DNA from: Drosophila persimilis
Taxonomy: Eukaryota; Arthropoda; Insecta; Diptera; Drosophilidae
Assembly: GCF_003286085.1 (NCBI RefSeq)
Contig: NW_020825706.1
Coordinates: 2,790,001-2,854,000, forward strand
Direction of reading: 5' to 3'
DNA length: 64,000 nt
The position numbers and the translations under genes were made by a program. The notes under the pieces were generated by a model. It made no database searches. It was not told where the DNA came from and was given only the letters and a program-made list of their open reading frames with translations. Numbering within the stretch: the first letter of the stretch is position 1; each line of letters starts with the position of its first letter. Below, piece by piece: positions 1 through 10,355 of this stretch.

Positions 1-179
1 GACGGACAGACGGACGGACGGACAGACAGACAGGGCTCAATCGACTCGGCTATTGATGCTGATCAAGAATATATATACTTTATAGGGTCGGAAACGATTC
101 CTTCTGGACGTTACACACATCCACTTTTACCACAAATCTAATATACCCCAATACTCATTTTGAGTATCGGGTATAAAAA
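1..179 (-). mobile_element. DINE-1 (Helentron/Helitron-type) element, 5' part of a copy cut by the window edge
   Basis: The stretch starts in a GGAC/GACA-rich microsatellite and continues through the block shared by all copies here (Tyr-poor, non-coding, with a run reading TTGATGCTGATCAAGAATAT) to the end GAGTATCGGGTATAAAAA. Read on the minus strand this is the typical DINE-1 5' end: TTTTTATACCCGATACTC, then the conserved block, then a GTCC/GTCT microsatellite. The rest of the copy lies outside the window. It abuts the next copy head-to-tail with no spacer. Non-autonomous; no coding capacity seen. Confidence 0.8.
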
Positions 180-1304
180 CGAGGGGGAACGTTGTGAGTT
201 GCTGCGGACACCGCAACTCTACGGTTATACCCGATACTAAGTCAGTATGGCTCTCCTCCGGCAGACGCCGCTAATATTTAACGACACGACAAAGAGTGCG
301 TGCGAGAGAGACAGAAAATCAGTCTGAGCGTGACGTCGGGCGCTGCGTAGCCACTTCAAATTGATTTGTTCCTTTTGGCTATAAAAATGATCTGATCTGA
401 TCCAGATTCACCAATCTGATAGATATGGTCATTATCTATGATGCTGCGTTTTTAGTTTTCTCAAATCTGCAATATTGTGGATGCAACAGATTTTCGTCCT
501 TTGTGGGGGCGCAAGGGGGTGAGGCGAAATTTTGAGATATACGTTTTATAGTGAGATCTAACAGGAGTACGGACACTAAATTTGGTTACTCTAGCCTTAA
601 TACTCTCTGAGATTTGTGAATATCCCCAGATTTGCATCCTTTGCGGGGGCGGAAGGGGGTGTGGCGAAATTTTGAAACAAACTCGTCTCGGTCCGATATA
701 TTAGGAGTGTGGATACCAAATTTGGTTGCTCTAGCTTTTATAGTCTCTGAGATCTAGGCGCTAATGTTTTACTCTAAGCAAAGCCGCCTATGCTACCTGT
801 GTTAGAGAGAGACAGGACGAGAAAAAATGAAATTGTTTTCTTGATGCTGGCTATAATAATAATACGATCCAATTCAGATTCTGCAGCATAAAAGATATGG
901 TCATTCTCTACGATTCTGCGTTTTTGGTTTTCTCGTATCTTTAAAATTGTGGATGCCACAGATTTTCGCCCTTTGAGGGGGCGGAAGTGGGCGGGGCAAA
1001 GTTTTGAAATATTTTGGTAGCAGTGACATATCACAGAAGTCTGGATCCAAAACATCGTTGCTCTAGCTCTTATAGTCTTTGAGCATTAGGCGCTGAAGGG
1101 GACGGACAGACGGACAGACGGACGGACGGACAGACGGACAGACGGACAGACAGACATGGCTCAATCGACTCGGCTATTGATGCTGATCAAGAATATATAT
1201 ACTTTATGGGGTCGGAAACGATTCCTTCTGGACGTTACACACATCCACTTTTACCACAAATCTAATATACCCCAATACTCATTTTGAGTATCGGGTATAA
1301 AAAA
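178..1304 (-). mobile_element. DINE-1-type element, full-length copy B (~1.13 kb)
   Basis: The copy runs from the left-end hairpin (GAGTTGC..CGG ACA CCG..CAACTC at about 197-221, the presumed 3' end hairpin of a Helentron-type element) to the shared end GTATCGGGTATAAAA. The interior holds two or three diverged repeats of a module reading CAGATTTTCGTCCTTTG followed by GGGGGCGGAAG, GA-rich stretches at about 298-318 and 801-832, and a GGAC/GACA microsatellite at about 1100-1156. Similarity to the copies at 5706 and 9247 is plain by eye over the whole length, so these are recent insertions. Long DINE-type copies of this size (ISY) are known in the D. pseudoobscura / D. miranda lineage; assignment to that subfamily is inference. 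The short ORFs inside are chance. Confidence 0.85.
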
Positions 1305-2866
1305 ACCAAGAGATACGTAATCTCACAGATTGCAACGTAACGGAAGATAGGGAACTGGTCCAAAGTCAAAGCTTCGCTTCTTTCACCATTTCTGTTTACG
1401 AAGTTAACATCACATCACAACAAAGTTCTGGAAATGGAAAATTATGAAGATAAATCCGCGGTAATGCTCGTAAAAAAGTCATGGGTCCCGTGCTCCGAAA
1501 AAACAGGTCATATTCTGCATTTGCTTATCGCATTACATGTTGGGAATCCAAGTCCAACTTTCTGCGATATCATTCTTATACGTAGGCATCTATGTATGTA
1601 TATTGTATCTGGTATCTGCGGGGGAGCAGCGTTTACGGCATGACAATCGTATCTCTGTTGGAGATGGTGGGGCTATCTATAAAATTGCGATGCTCTGTAA
1701 TAAAGTATTAGGAAAAGGTCTGATAACGTGCAAGTATCTAAAGATATGGATATTTAAGGGTATCTATTGTTTGATTCGCTTGTAAGAATATCTTCTCTAT
1801 GTTTTATTGGATATTTTATGAAGATATGCTTGAATATATGATCAAAAATTGGACACCCTGCAATGATGAGCAAGGTACGACTTTTCCTCAAGCGAATTCT
1901 TATACAAATTATAAATAACTATGAATGTGGAAGCCCCGGGGTGCGAGGAGAATGCCAACCGACCTACCTTCCAGTTAGTTCGAGTCTTTTATGGATAAAG
2001 ATGCAGAGAGCCTAGTGAATGAATTCTACTGAAAATCCTGAAAATACTGAAAAACACTTGTATATTCAAAAAAGAGGGGGTACACAGGCTTCCACTTCCT
2101 TACCTCTCATAAATATACACCTCGTTGTACATTACATGGGTCGCAATGCCCCTACCCTCTTTGATACCCTGCAAATTGACCCCAACCTCATTTCCCATAC
2201 ATGTTGCCAAGAAAAAATGATGCTGCGCAACATATACTTTTGTTGCGAATATCAGAATGAGAATATGTGACAGTAGAATGTTGCAAAATTGTGGTTTTCA
2301 GGTTTCATTTATTGCCGCTTTCTAGTGGCGCCATAACTTTAAAATTTTTTCAGCAAAAAGGCGCCAGGCTCCGCTTAGTTCCAAAGTAAAGTAATAGACG
2401 GCGCCAGTGGTGCCAAAGGAAATTTATTAAAAAGTGGATTTAAATTCAAATAATTAAAAAAAAATATATATAAAAAAATTATTGATAAACAAAATAAATC
2501 TAGAAAAATATTTAAAAATATTTCACAAAATATACTACCCAAGTATTCCCCAAAATAAGCAAGAAAACACCTTCTTCTTGAGATTCTATCAATACTGAAG
2601 ATACAAACTCCCCTAAAACTCCCTAAGACACCTTTTAACCCCCCAAAAGACAATTATTTATTCAATAAACGCCTGATCTGAACCATTACACAACTTTGTA
2701 TGAATAATCATCTGATCATTGGATGCTGTGCTGACAGCAACAAAAAAAGATACATCTCGTGTCAAGCGAAAGCGTTTTGTCGTCGAAATATATCCGGACA
2801 CTTTAACTGCTGCTAAATTGCCGAGACCCGTCTAATTCCGATTCCATTGCCAATTTTGCGTGACCT
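1305..2866. other. Intergenic region upstream of the first acyl-CoA synthetase gene
   Basis: No gene is recognised here. The sequence is AT-rich with scattered GTATCT/AGATAC hexamers. The longest ORFs (69-83 codons at 1434-1785 and 2019-2270) have no recognisable motif and no coding character. Positions 2320-2412 contain three GGCGCC palindromes in about 75 bp. From about 2405 to 2650 the sequence becomes A-rich low complexity. Confidence 0.5.
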
Positions 2867-2867
2867 T

Positions 2868-2903
2868 TAAATAGGAGCCGCTGCCGGGCAGCCTCTGCCA
2901 GTT
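2868..2903 (+). promoter_or_regulatory. Candidate core promoter of the first synthetase gene (TATA-like box plus initiator)
   Basis: TTAAATA at 2868-2874 is followed about 32 bp later by an initiator-like GCCAGTT (A at 2900), the normal insect TATA-to-start spacing. This would give a very short 5' leader of about 27 nt before the ATG at 2927. An out-of-frame ATG at 2920 lies in that leader and opens a 27-codon reading frame that overlaps the gene start and stops at 3001-3003. Confidence 0.45.
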
Positions 2904-2926
2904 GCAATCCAAATTCTGAATGAAAA

Positions 2927-4611
2927 ATGTTGCATTCCCCAACGAAGTACGATCCGAAGGAGCACATCTGGAGCGGTGCCCGGCTGCAGGGACTCTACAA
3001 TGAAGACTTGACCGTTGGACAGATCATCTTTCGACAGCTCCGGCGGGAGCCGCAGAGGATTTTCCAAATATCGCACACGGATAATACGAGGCTAACGCGT
3101 GGCCAGATGCTGGAGAATGCCTGCAAAATGGGGGCCTATCTGAGGGGACAAAAGTTCACGATGGCGACGGATATTGTGGGTCTGATGGCCCGCAACACAA
3201 CACATGTGGCAGCCGTGGCCTATGGCTGCCTCTTCAACGGCACACCCTTTCATGCCGTGAACCCGAATCTCGAGGAAAAGACCATCAGGGATCTGTACCA
3301 CATCACCAAGCCCCGCATCCTCTGCTGCGACAGTCAGGACTACCAGAAGATCAAGGACATAGCCGAGGCGTTGGGGGCCATCGTTCTCATAGTAAATGGA
3401 AAGATACCCCAAGTGGCCAGCATCCCAGAGATACTTAAAACATCTCTCAGTCCAAACTATGAGCCCTCAGAGTTCGCTGGCGGCATCAATCGCACCATGG
3501 CCATCCTTTGCTCCTCGGGCACCACAGGAACCCCCAAGGCGGTGACGATTTCCAACAGCCGTAAGCTCTTCGAGTGCCACAGGTATGCACAAATGAAAGA
3601 TACCCTCCAAGAACACGCTTAAAAGATAATTTTCTGCACAGCTACCTGTCCTCCAACGATGTCCAGTATGCCCCTAGTACCCTGGATTGGCTGACGGGAC
3701 TCATTTCTCTAGTGACAGCTGGAGTTTATGGCACTGTCCGTCTGGTATCTAGCGATATGTTTAGTCCTGGGCACTTTCTGGAGATCTGTGAGCAGCATGA
3801 AATCTCCTGGTGTATTATGGCCAATTCCCATGTGGCCATGTTGGCCAATTGTTCGCAAACCAAGGCCCAAAAGTTGAGGAGCCTCCAGCACCTGCTGTTC
3901 GCGGGCGGCCACTGCCTTGTGGCGACCCTCAGGAAGATGCAGTCCTTCCTGCACGGCCAGGGTATCCTGCGGAATGCCTATGGGCTGACGGAGCTGGGAG
4001 CCCTCGTGTCCTACAACTACGACACGCAATCGAAGCCCGAATCAGTGGGTCGTTTGATGGCCAACATTCGCGTGCGGGTTGTCGATGGCTCGGGTCAGAA
4101 TCTGGCAGTCAAAGGCGTGGGGGAGATCCTCCTCCACAATGGACAGCCTTGGAGCGGATACTTCGGCAATCCCAAGGCCACGGCAGAGATGCAGGACCCC
4201 GCAGGATGGTTCCACACCGGCGATGTGGGCTTCTTTGATCAGGACAGCTATCTGCACATCGTGGAGCGCAAAAAAGACATGCTAAAGTATCTGGGAATGA
4301 TGTACTATCCGCATGAGATCGAGGAAGTGATCGCCCAAATGCCTGACGTCTCGGAGGTCTGTGTTTTTGGCCTTTGGCGCGAACAGGAAGGCGACGCGGC
4401 CGCTGCCTCGGTGGTGCTTCGTCCTGAAAGCCGTATCAAGGCCTTCGAAGTGGAGGCTTTTGTGCGGGACAACATCACCGTGCCGTTCAAGCATCTCCAC
4501 GGTGGGGTGCAGATCGTGCAGCAGTTGGCCAAGAGCGCCAATGGAAAGGTCAATCGTTCGGCGGTCAGAGAAAACTACATAAAGAGGGGCTCCTCCTCCT
4601 CCAGCGCTTAG
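2927..4611 (+). CDS. Acyl-CoA synthetase / luciferase-like AMP-dependent ligase, paralog 1 (541 aa, 2 exons)
   Basis: Exons are 2927-3582 and 3642-4611, joined over a 59-nt intron (AG|GTATGC ... CACAG|C) with the split codon encoding Ser219. The product should activate a carboxylic or fatty acid with ATP and transfer it to CoA. Visible signatures of the ANL adenylating superfamily are SSGTTGTPK (residues 196-204, phosphate-binding loop), YGLTE (332-336), GWFHTGD (407-413), ERKKD hinge (427-431) and the C-terminal catalytic lysine in NGK (Lys521). Length is normal for the 4CL/luciferase-like group. The HHG-type motif of luciferases is replaced by LDWLTG (about 233-238), as in paralog 2, so light production is not implied. 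The C-terminus (..SSSSSA) lacks a peroxisomal SKL signal, so location is probably cytosolic (inference). ATG 2927 has AAAA before it, a good Drosophila start context. It lacks the first intron present in the two downstream paralogs. Substrate cannot be read from sequence. Confidence 0.93.
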
Positions 4612-5705
4612 ATGGGCCCCCACAGATACGCAACAACGAGTTTCACTATTCAAAAGATACAGATACAAAATGTAAGTGGAAGTGTAAAAGCGGCCGGGAG
4701 GGGGGCTCTGATAAGCCGGCAGCAGCAAGCACTTTGCACTCACAAGATACATATTTACGTAGATACTATCTAAACTTTGCACTGTAATATGTATCTGTCA
4801 CACAAATAAAGATACATTATAATGCAAATAAAAAATTTCACATAAGATTACACCAAATGCCACTGGAAAAAGATACCTTTTGGCAAAACAGAAATGCGTC
4901 TAAAAATACTTTAATTAAATTAATAAATATTGTATCTTTTGGATGCCCAATAAATAAAATTTATCTTTAAGATACAAAAAAAATCCCAATAGTCGAATAA
5001 GAAGAGTTTTTGTAAAAGAAAAAATTCCTAAAATTCTCCTCCATTGAGAATACCCGAAAAATGCTAAAAGAACAATTTTAAAAATACTGGAAAAAATAGC
5101 TGAAAAAATACTAACATTTAACGGAAAATACCAAAATACTGAAAAAACTAAAGCTAAGAAGAAATACGAAATAATACCAGAAAAATACAAACAAAAAATT
5201 AGAAAAATAGCAGAAAATACAAAAAAGAATTCTAATAAAATTCAAAGATTTCATTGAAACAATCTTTTGGATATTTTGAAAATTTACCCGAAAAAATACT
5301 ATAAAAATACTAAAAGAACAACTTTAAAAATACTGAAATAATATCTGAAAAAATGCTAACTTTAAACTGAATATACCAAAATTACTGAAAAATGCTATAA
5401 CTAAGAAAAAATTCTATAAATATACCTATAAAAATGAAAATTATAGCAGAGAAATACAAAAAAAAAAATTAAAAGATTTCAATGAAAAACTATTTTTTGG
5501 ATATTTTAAAAATGTTACAAAAAGATACTTTTTTGGCAGAAAAGTGCTAAAGAAATCAGATGTACTTCAATTCAAATAATAAATAAAGTAATCTGCAAGT
5601 ATCTGCAATAAAGTTTGTATATATAAAGTATCTACAATGGCTTAATGGGAATGAAATATCTAGCAGTTCAAACCAATATCTGATTGCATTAGAAACCCCA
5701 TTAGA
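4612..5705. other. 3' flank of paralog 1, then A-rich spacer containing a direct duplication
   Basis: AATAAA at about 4805-4810 (and a second AATAAA-like site near 4828) are plausible polyadenylation signals roughly 195 nt after the stop. From about 4880 the sequence is A-rich low complexity. A block beginning ACCCGAAAAA near 5052 recurs in diverged form near 5286, about 234 bp later. No ORF with coding character was seen. Confidence 0.5.
5052..5480. repeat. Degenerate direct duplication, unit about 234 bp, A-rich
   Basis: Two consecutive blocks share the order ACCCGAAAAA, CTAAAAGAACAA, TTTAAAAATACTG, AATATACCAAAA-like, CTAAG and TATAGCAGA-like elements with many substitutions and small indels. 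The source element is not recognised. Similar ATACCAGAAAA strings recur at 10,420-10,560, so this may be one dispersed low-complexity family. Confidence 0.5.
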
Positions 5706-6804
5706 AAACGAGGGGGAACGTTGTGAGTTGCTGCGGACACCGCAACTCTACAGTTATACCCGATACTAAGTCAGTATGGCTCTCCTCTGGCAGATGGCGC
5801 TAATATTAAGCGACACGACAAAGAGTGTGTGCGAGAGAGACAGAAAATCAGTTTGAGCGTGACGTCACGCGCTGCGTAGCCAGTGCAAATTGGTTTGTTC
5901 CTTTTGGCTATAAAAATGATCTGATCTGATTCAGATTCAGCAATCTGATAGATATGGTCATTCTCTATGATTCCGCGTTTTTAGTTTACTCGAATCTGCA
6001 ATATTGTGGATGCAACAGATTTTCGTCCTTTGTGGGGGCGGATGGTGGTGGGGCAAAATTCTGAGATATACGTTTTATAGTGACATCTTAAAGGAGTGTG
6101 TGTAGCAAATTTGGTTACTCTAGCCTTAATAGTCTCTGAGATTTGTGGTTGCCCCAGATTTTCGTCCTTTGCGGGGGCGGAAGGGGGTGTGGCGAAATTT
6201 GGACACGAAACGGTCAAGGTCCGATATCACAGGAGTGTGGATACCAAATTTGGTTGCTCTAGCTCTTATGGGTTCTGAGATCCTTGAACTCATATTTTGC
6301 AATTGGCAAAACCGACCATGAAACCTGTGTGTTAGAGTGAGACAGAGCGAGAAAGAGTGAAATTGTTTTCGTGATTCTGGCTATAATAATTATACGATCT
6401 GGTTCAGATTTTGCACTCTGTAAGATATAGTCATCTTCTACGGTTCTGCGTTTTTAGTTTTCTCGTATCTTTAAAATTGTGGATGCCACAGATTTTCACC
6501 CTTTGTGGGGGCGGAAGTGGGCGGGGCAAAGTTTTGAAATATTTTTGTAGCAGTGACATATCACAGAAGTCTGGATCCAAAACATCGTTGCTCTAGCTCT
6601 TATAGTCTTTGAGCACTAGGCGCTGAAGGGGACGGACAGACGGACGGACAGACAGACAGGGCTCGATCGACTCCGCTATTGATGCTGATCAAGAATTTAT
6701 ACTTTATGGGGTCGGAAACGATTCCTTCTGGACGTTACACACATCCACTTTCACCACAAATCTAATATACCCCAATACTCATTTTGAGTATCGGGTATAA
6801 AAAA
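5706..6804 (-). mobile_element. DINE-1-type element, full-length copy C (~1.1 kb)
   Basis: This copy is collinear with copies B and D from the hairpin end (GGGGGAACGTTGTGAGTTGC near 5713) to GAGTATCGGGTATAAAAAA at 6804. It carries the GGAC/GACA microsatellite at about 6631-6659, shorter than in the other copies. It has a CAGATGGCGC string near 5793 where copies B and D read CAGACGCCGC. The GA-rich block at 6331-6362 is complete. It lies between paralogs 1 and 2. Confidence 0.87.
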
Positions 6805-7263
6805 CAGCTTAAGCGATTAAGTCATGTATCTTTTTGATACCTATTTGTATCTGTGAAACAAGTATCTGTATCTTTCAGTATTAGTAGAACCCTGCCGCTG
6901 TTTGCTCTAGCCTATCATTTTCCAATCGAAGATTGAAGTTAATTTTATAATAAGCACGCGATGAAATCGCAAACAAAACACCCAATTCCCGTCTAGTCAT
7001 GCAGGCAGAGCAGAGCAGCCTCCACAGACGATGATGATGATGTAATATGCAGCGATGCAGCGGCCCCTGCCCCTGCCTCTTGCTGTGTCATGCATTTAGC
7101 AGATGCATTGAGATCGCGCACGGCACACAGGCACAACTGCTCTGGAATCAAGTGCCGCCCGTAATCAAAACTTAACTGTAAAAGTGCATGTAAGCTGAAA
7201 GTGTAAGTGTGTGCTAAGTAAAGCCCATATCCAGTAAAGGCAAACAGAAACAATGCGAAAATT
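6805..7263. other. Upstream region of paralog 2
   Basis: About 460 bp separate the DINE-1 copy from the TATA box of paralog 2. The first 75 bp are dense in GTATCT/GATAC strings. No gene is seen; minus-strand ORFs here lack coding character. Confidence 0.45.
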
Positions 7264-7300
7264 GTATAAAAACGCGACTGCAGTCGCCACTTGTCACCAG
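7264..7300 (+). promoter_or_regulatory. Core promoter of paralog 2: TATA box and initiator
   Basis: GTATAAAAA at 7264-7272 is followed by CACCAGTCGAG with the initiator A near 7298, about 32 bp downstream. The predicted leader to the ATG at 7338 is about 40 nt and contains no upstream ATG. This is the clearest core promoter in the window. Confidence 0.65.
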
Positions 7301-7337
7301 TCGAGCAGCAGACGACCCGATAGAACAATTGCAGGCC

Positions 7338-9078
7338 ATGCCTTACGCTCCCGCAAATTCATACGAAGGAGATCTCAAGATCTGGTGTGGATCGGAGATC
7401 GAAGAGTACTTTGCCCCGGATCTGTCCATTGGGGAGATTATCTTCCATGAGATGCGGAGGCATCCAAAGCTAATTGCCCAAGTGAGTATCTGTTACATCC
7501 ATCTATCCCACAAGAGAGAGATACATGTGTTTGCATCTTCCAGATATCCACCACAGAGGAGACAATCCTCACCCGAGAGGAGCTCCACTCGAATGCAATG
7601 CGCGTGGCCTCGTATATGCGATCGAAGGGTCTCCTTCAGTCGGACATCGTGGGGATTATAGCCAGGAATACCAGCCATATCCCTGCCGTCGCGTATGGCT
7701 GCTTCTTCAACGGCATCGCCTTCCACTCGCTGAACATCGCCTACGATCGGGGCACCATCGAGAAGCTCTTTTCCATCACACACCCACGGATGATCTTCTG
7801 CGACGGAGACGAGTACGAGAAAGTGAGAGATGCCACACGGGGTATGGAGGATGTGGAGATCGTTACGATGCGGAACCATCCGGAGGGTGGATCGACACCC
7901 ATCGAGCAGATACTCTCATCCCCCATCGAGGAGAACTTTCGGCCCGTGCGACTGGAGCAGGGCATCGATCAGACTCTGGCGATACTCTGCTCCTCGGGCA
8001 CCACGGGCATCCCCAAGGCGGTGACCATCACCAACAGTCGACAGATACTCGCCGGCAGCCAGTAAGTTTATTGCAGATACAATCTCTCGGATATCAATCC
8101 ATCCTTTCGTGCATTTATAGGGACCTAACCACCGCGGATATTCAGTATACCCATAGCAGCCTCGACTGGATCACTGGGCTCTTGATAACCGTTACATCGG
8201 GAGTCTACAGCACTACAAGGATTCTCGCGGATAATGTCTTCGATCCGGTCTACATGATGCGCTTGATCGAGGAGTACAGGATCACGTGGATCTTGCAGGC
8301 GCCCTCCCACATGGCCATGATGGTAAATTCTCGGGAATTCGAGTCCACGGACTTCTCCAGCATCAGGAAATACCTTTTTGGAGGAGGCAGGGCTTCCGTG
8401 GAGACACAGCATCTGATCAGGAGTCGCCTGAGCAGCGACTGTCTCCATTTCGCCTACGGATTCACGGAATTGGGGGCCATGGCGACCATGAACTATCACT
8501 TCGATGAGAAGCCCAACTCTGTGGGTCGCCTGGTGAGTGGCTTAAAGGCCAAGATAATCTCGGAAGAAGGCGAGTCCCTGGATCGCGATGAGGTCGGGGA
8601 GGTGTGCATCCGCAATGGCCAGCACTGGGCGGGATACTACGACAATCCTGAGGAAAGCCACAAAGTGCGCGACTCCCACGGATGGTTCCACACGGGGGAC
8701 CTCGGCTACATGGATGACGATGGCTTCCTCTACATTGTGGAGCGGAAAAAGGACATGCTGAAGTACCAGAACATCATGTACTATCCGAATGACATCGAAA
8801 CGATCATCTCCGAAATGCCAGATGTCGCCGAGGTCTGTGTCTTTGGCGTCTGGGACCCAATCAACGGGGATGAGGCAGCCGCCGCAGTTGTCAAGCGGCA
8901 GGGGAGTGATCTGAAAGCCCAGGACATTGTGGACTATGTGAGGGGCCACACGGATGCCAAGTACAAGCATTTGAATGGCGGGGCCATCATCATGGAGGAT
9001 CTGAAGCGCAGTCCCAATGGCAAAACGAATCGAATGTCCACCAAGGCGTACTTCTTGGAAGTTAAGGATCGGAATTAA
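7338..9078 (+). CDS. Acyl-CoA synthetase / luciferase-like AMP-dependent ligase, paralog 2 (539 aa, 3 exons)
   Basis: Exons are 7338-7481, 7544-8061 and 8121-9078. Introns of 62 and 59 nt have GTGAGT..CCAG and GTAAGT..ATAG ends. The first intron is phase 0 after Gln48; the second is phase 2 within Gln221, at the position homologous to the only intron of paralog 1. Motifs are SSGTTGIPK (198-206), YGFTE (333-337), GWFHTGD (408-414), ERKKD (428-432) and NGK with Lys522. Expected activity is ATP-dependent acid:CoA ligation by acyl-adenylate formation; the substrate is unknown. Just after the hinge, the sequence KYQNIMYYPNDIE replaces the usual Gly by Asn and the usual P-x-E by P-x-D. These are conservative but unusual changes in the rotating C-terminal domain. 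No SKL-type peroxisomal signal (ends ..EVKDRN). The short upstream TATA promoter and a DINE-1 copy on both sides indicate an independent transcription unit. Confidence 0.93.
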
Positions 9079-9246
9079 ATGATTGAAGGATACAACAAGG
9101 AATCCATTAGGTTATTTTAAATGTGTATATTTGCATACATTTTAGTATTTTCTTTAACTAAACAAAGATACATATCTATCTGTACCTGCGTCACAAAGGA
9201 GGATCCACATATCTGAAAGACTCAAAAATATACCAGAAATTATTTT

Positions 9247-10355
9247 GAAACGAGTGGGAACCTTGTGAGTTGCTGCGGACACCGCAACTCTACGGTTATA
9301 CCCGATACTTAGTCAGTATTGCCCCTCCGGCAGACGCCGCTAATATTGAACGACACGACAAAGAGTGCGTGCGAGAGAGACAGAAAAACAGTCTGAGCGT
9401 GACGTCACGCGCTGCGTAGCCACTGCAAATTGATTTGTTTCCTTTGGCTATAAAAATGATCTGATCTAATTCAGATTCAGCAATCTGATAGATATGGTCA
9501 TTCTCTATGATTCTGCGTTTTTAGTTTACTCGAATCTGCAATATTGTGGATGCAACAGATTTTCGTCCTTTGTGGGGGCGGATGGGGGTGGGGCGAAATT
9601 CTGAGATATACGTTTTATAGTGATATCTAACAGAAGTGCGGATACCAAATTTGCTTACTCTAGCCTTAATAGTCTCTGAGATTTGTGAATGCCCCAGATT
9701 TTCGTCCTTTGCGGGGGCGGAAGGGGGTGTGGTGAAAGTTGGACATGAAACGGTCAAGGTCCGATATCACAGGAGTGTGGATACTAAATTTGGTTGCTCT
9801 AGCTCTTATGGGTTCTGAGATCCTTGAACTCATATTTTGCAATTGGCAAAACCGACCATGAAACCTGTGTGTTAGAGAGAGACAGAGCGAGAAATAATAT
9901 GGCTATAATAATTATACGATCTGGTTGAGATTTTACACTCTAGAACATATAGTCATCCTCTACTCCTCTATTCTGCGTCTTTGGTTTTATCGTATCTTTA
10001 AAATTGTGGATGCCACAGATTTTCGTCCTTTGTGGGGGCGGAAGTGGGCGGGGCGAAGTTTTGAAATATTTTTGTAGCAGTGACATATCACAGAAGTCTG
10101 GATCCAAAACATCGTTGCTCTAGCTCTTATAGTCTTTGAGCATTAGGCGCTGAAGGGGACGGACAGACGGACGGACGGACGGACGGACGGACAGACGGAC
10201 AGACAGACATGGCTCAATCGACTCGGCTATTGATGCTGATCAAGAATATATATACTTTATGGGGTCGGAAACGATTCCTTCTGGACGTTACACACATCCA
10301 CTTTTACCACAAATCTAATATACCCCAATACTCATTTTGAGTATCGGGTATAAAA
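9247..10355 (-). mobile_element. DINE-1-type element, full-length copy D (~1.1 kb)
   Basis: Collinear with copies B and C, from AACGAGTGGGAACCTTGTGAG to GAGTATCGGGTATAAAAA. The GGAC/GACA microsatellite spans about 10,157-10,209. Relative to copy C it lacks about 24 nt directly after the GA-rich block (GAGACAGAGCGAGAAA at 9880-9895 runs straight into TAATATGGCTATAATAAT). It lies in the spacer between paralogs 2 and 3. Confidence 0.87.

Noticed and set aside
774-1055. 93-codon minus-strand ORF, with similar ~78-codon ORFs at 5981-6217 and 9521-9757
   Set aside because: They recur only because they lie in the same non-coding DINE-1 sequence; no domain, and the frames are not maintained between all copies.
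3092-4782. Minus-strand and alternate-frame ORFs (71-166 codons) across paralog 1, and equivalents in paralogs 2 and 3
   Set aside because: Shadows of the synthetase exons, which carry all the family motifs in the plus frame.
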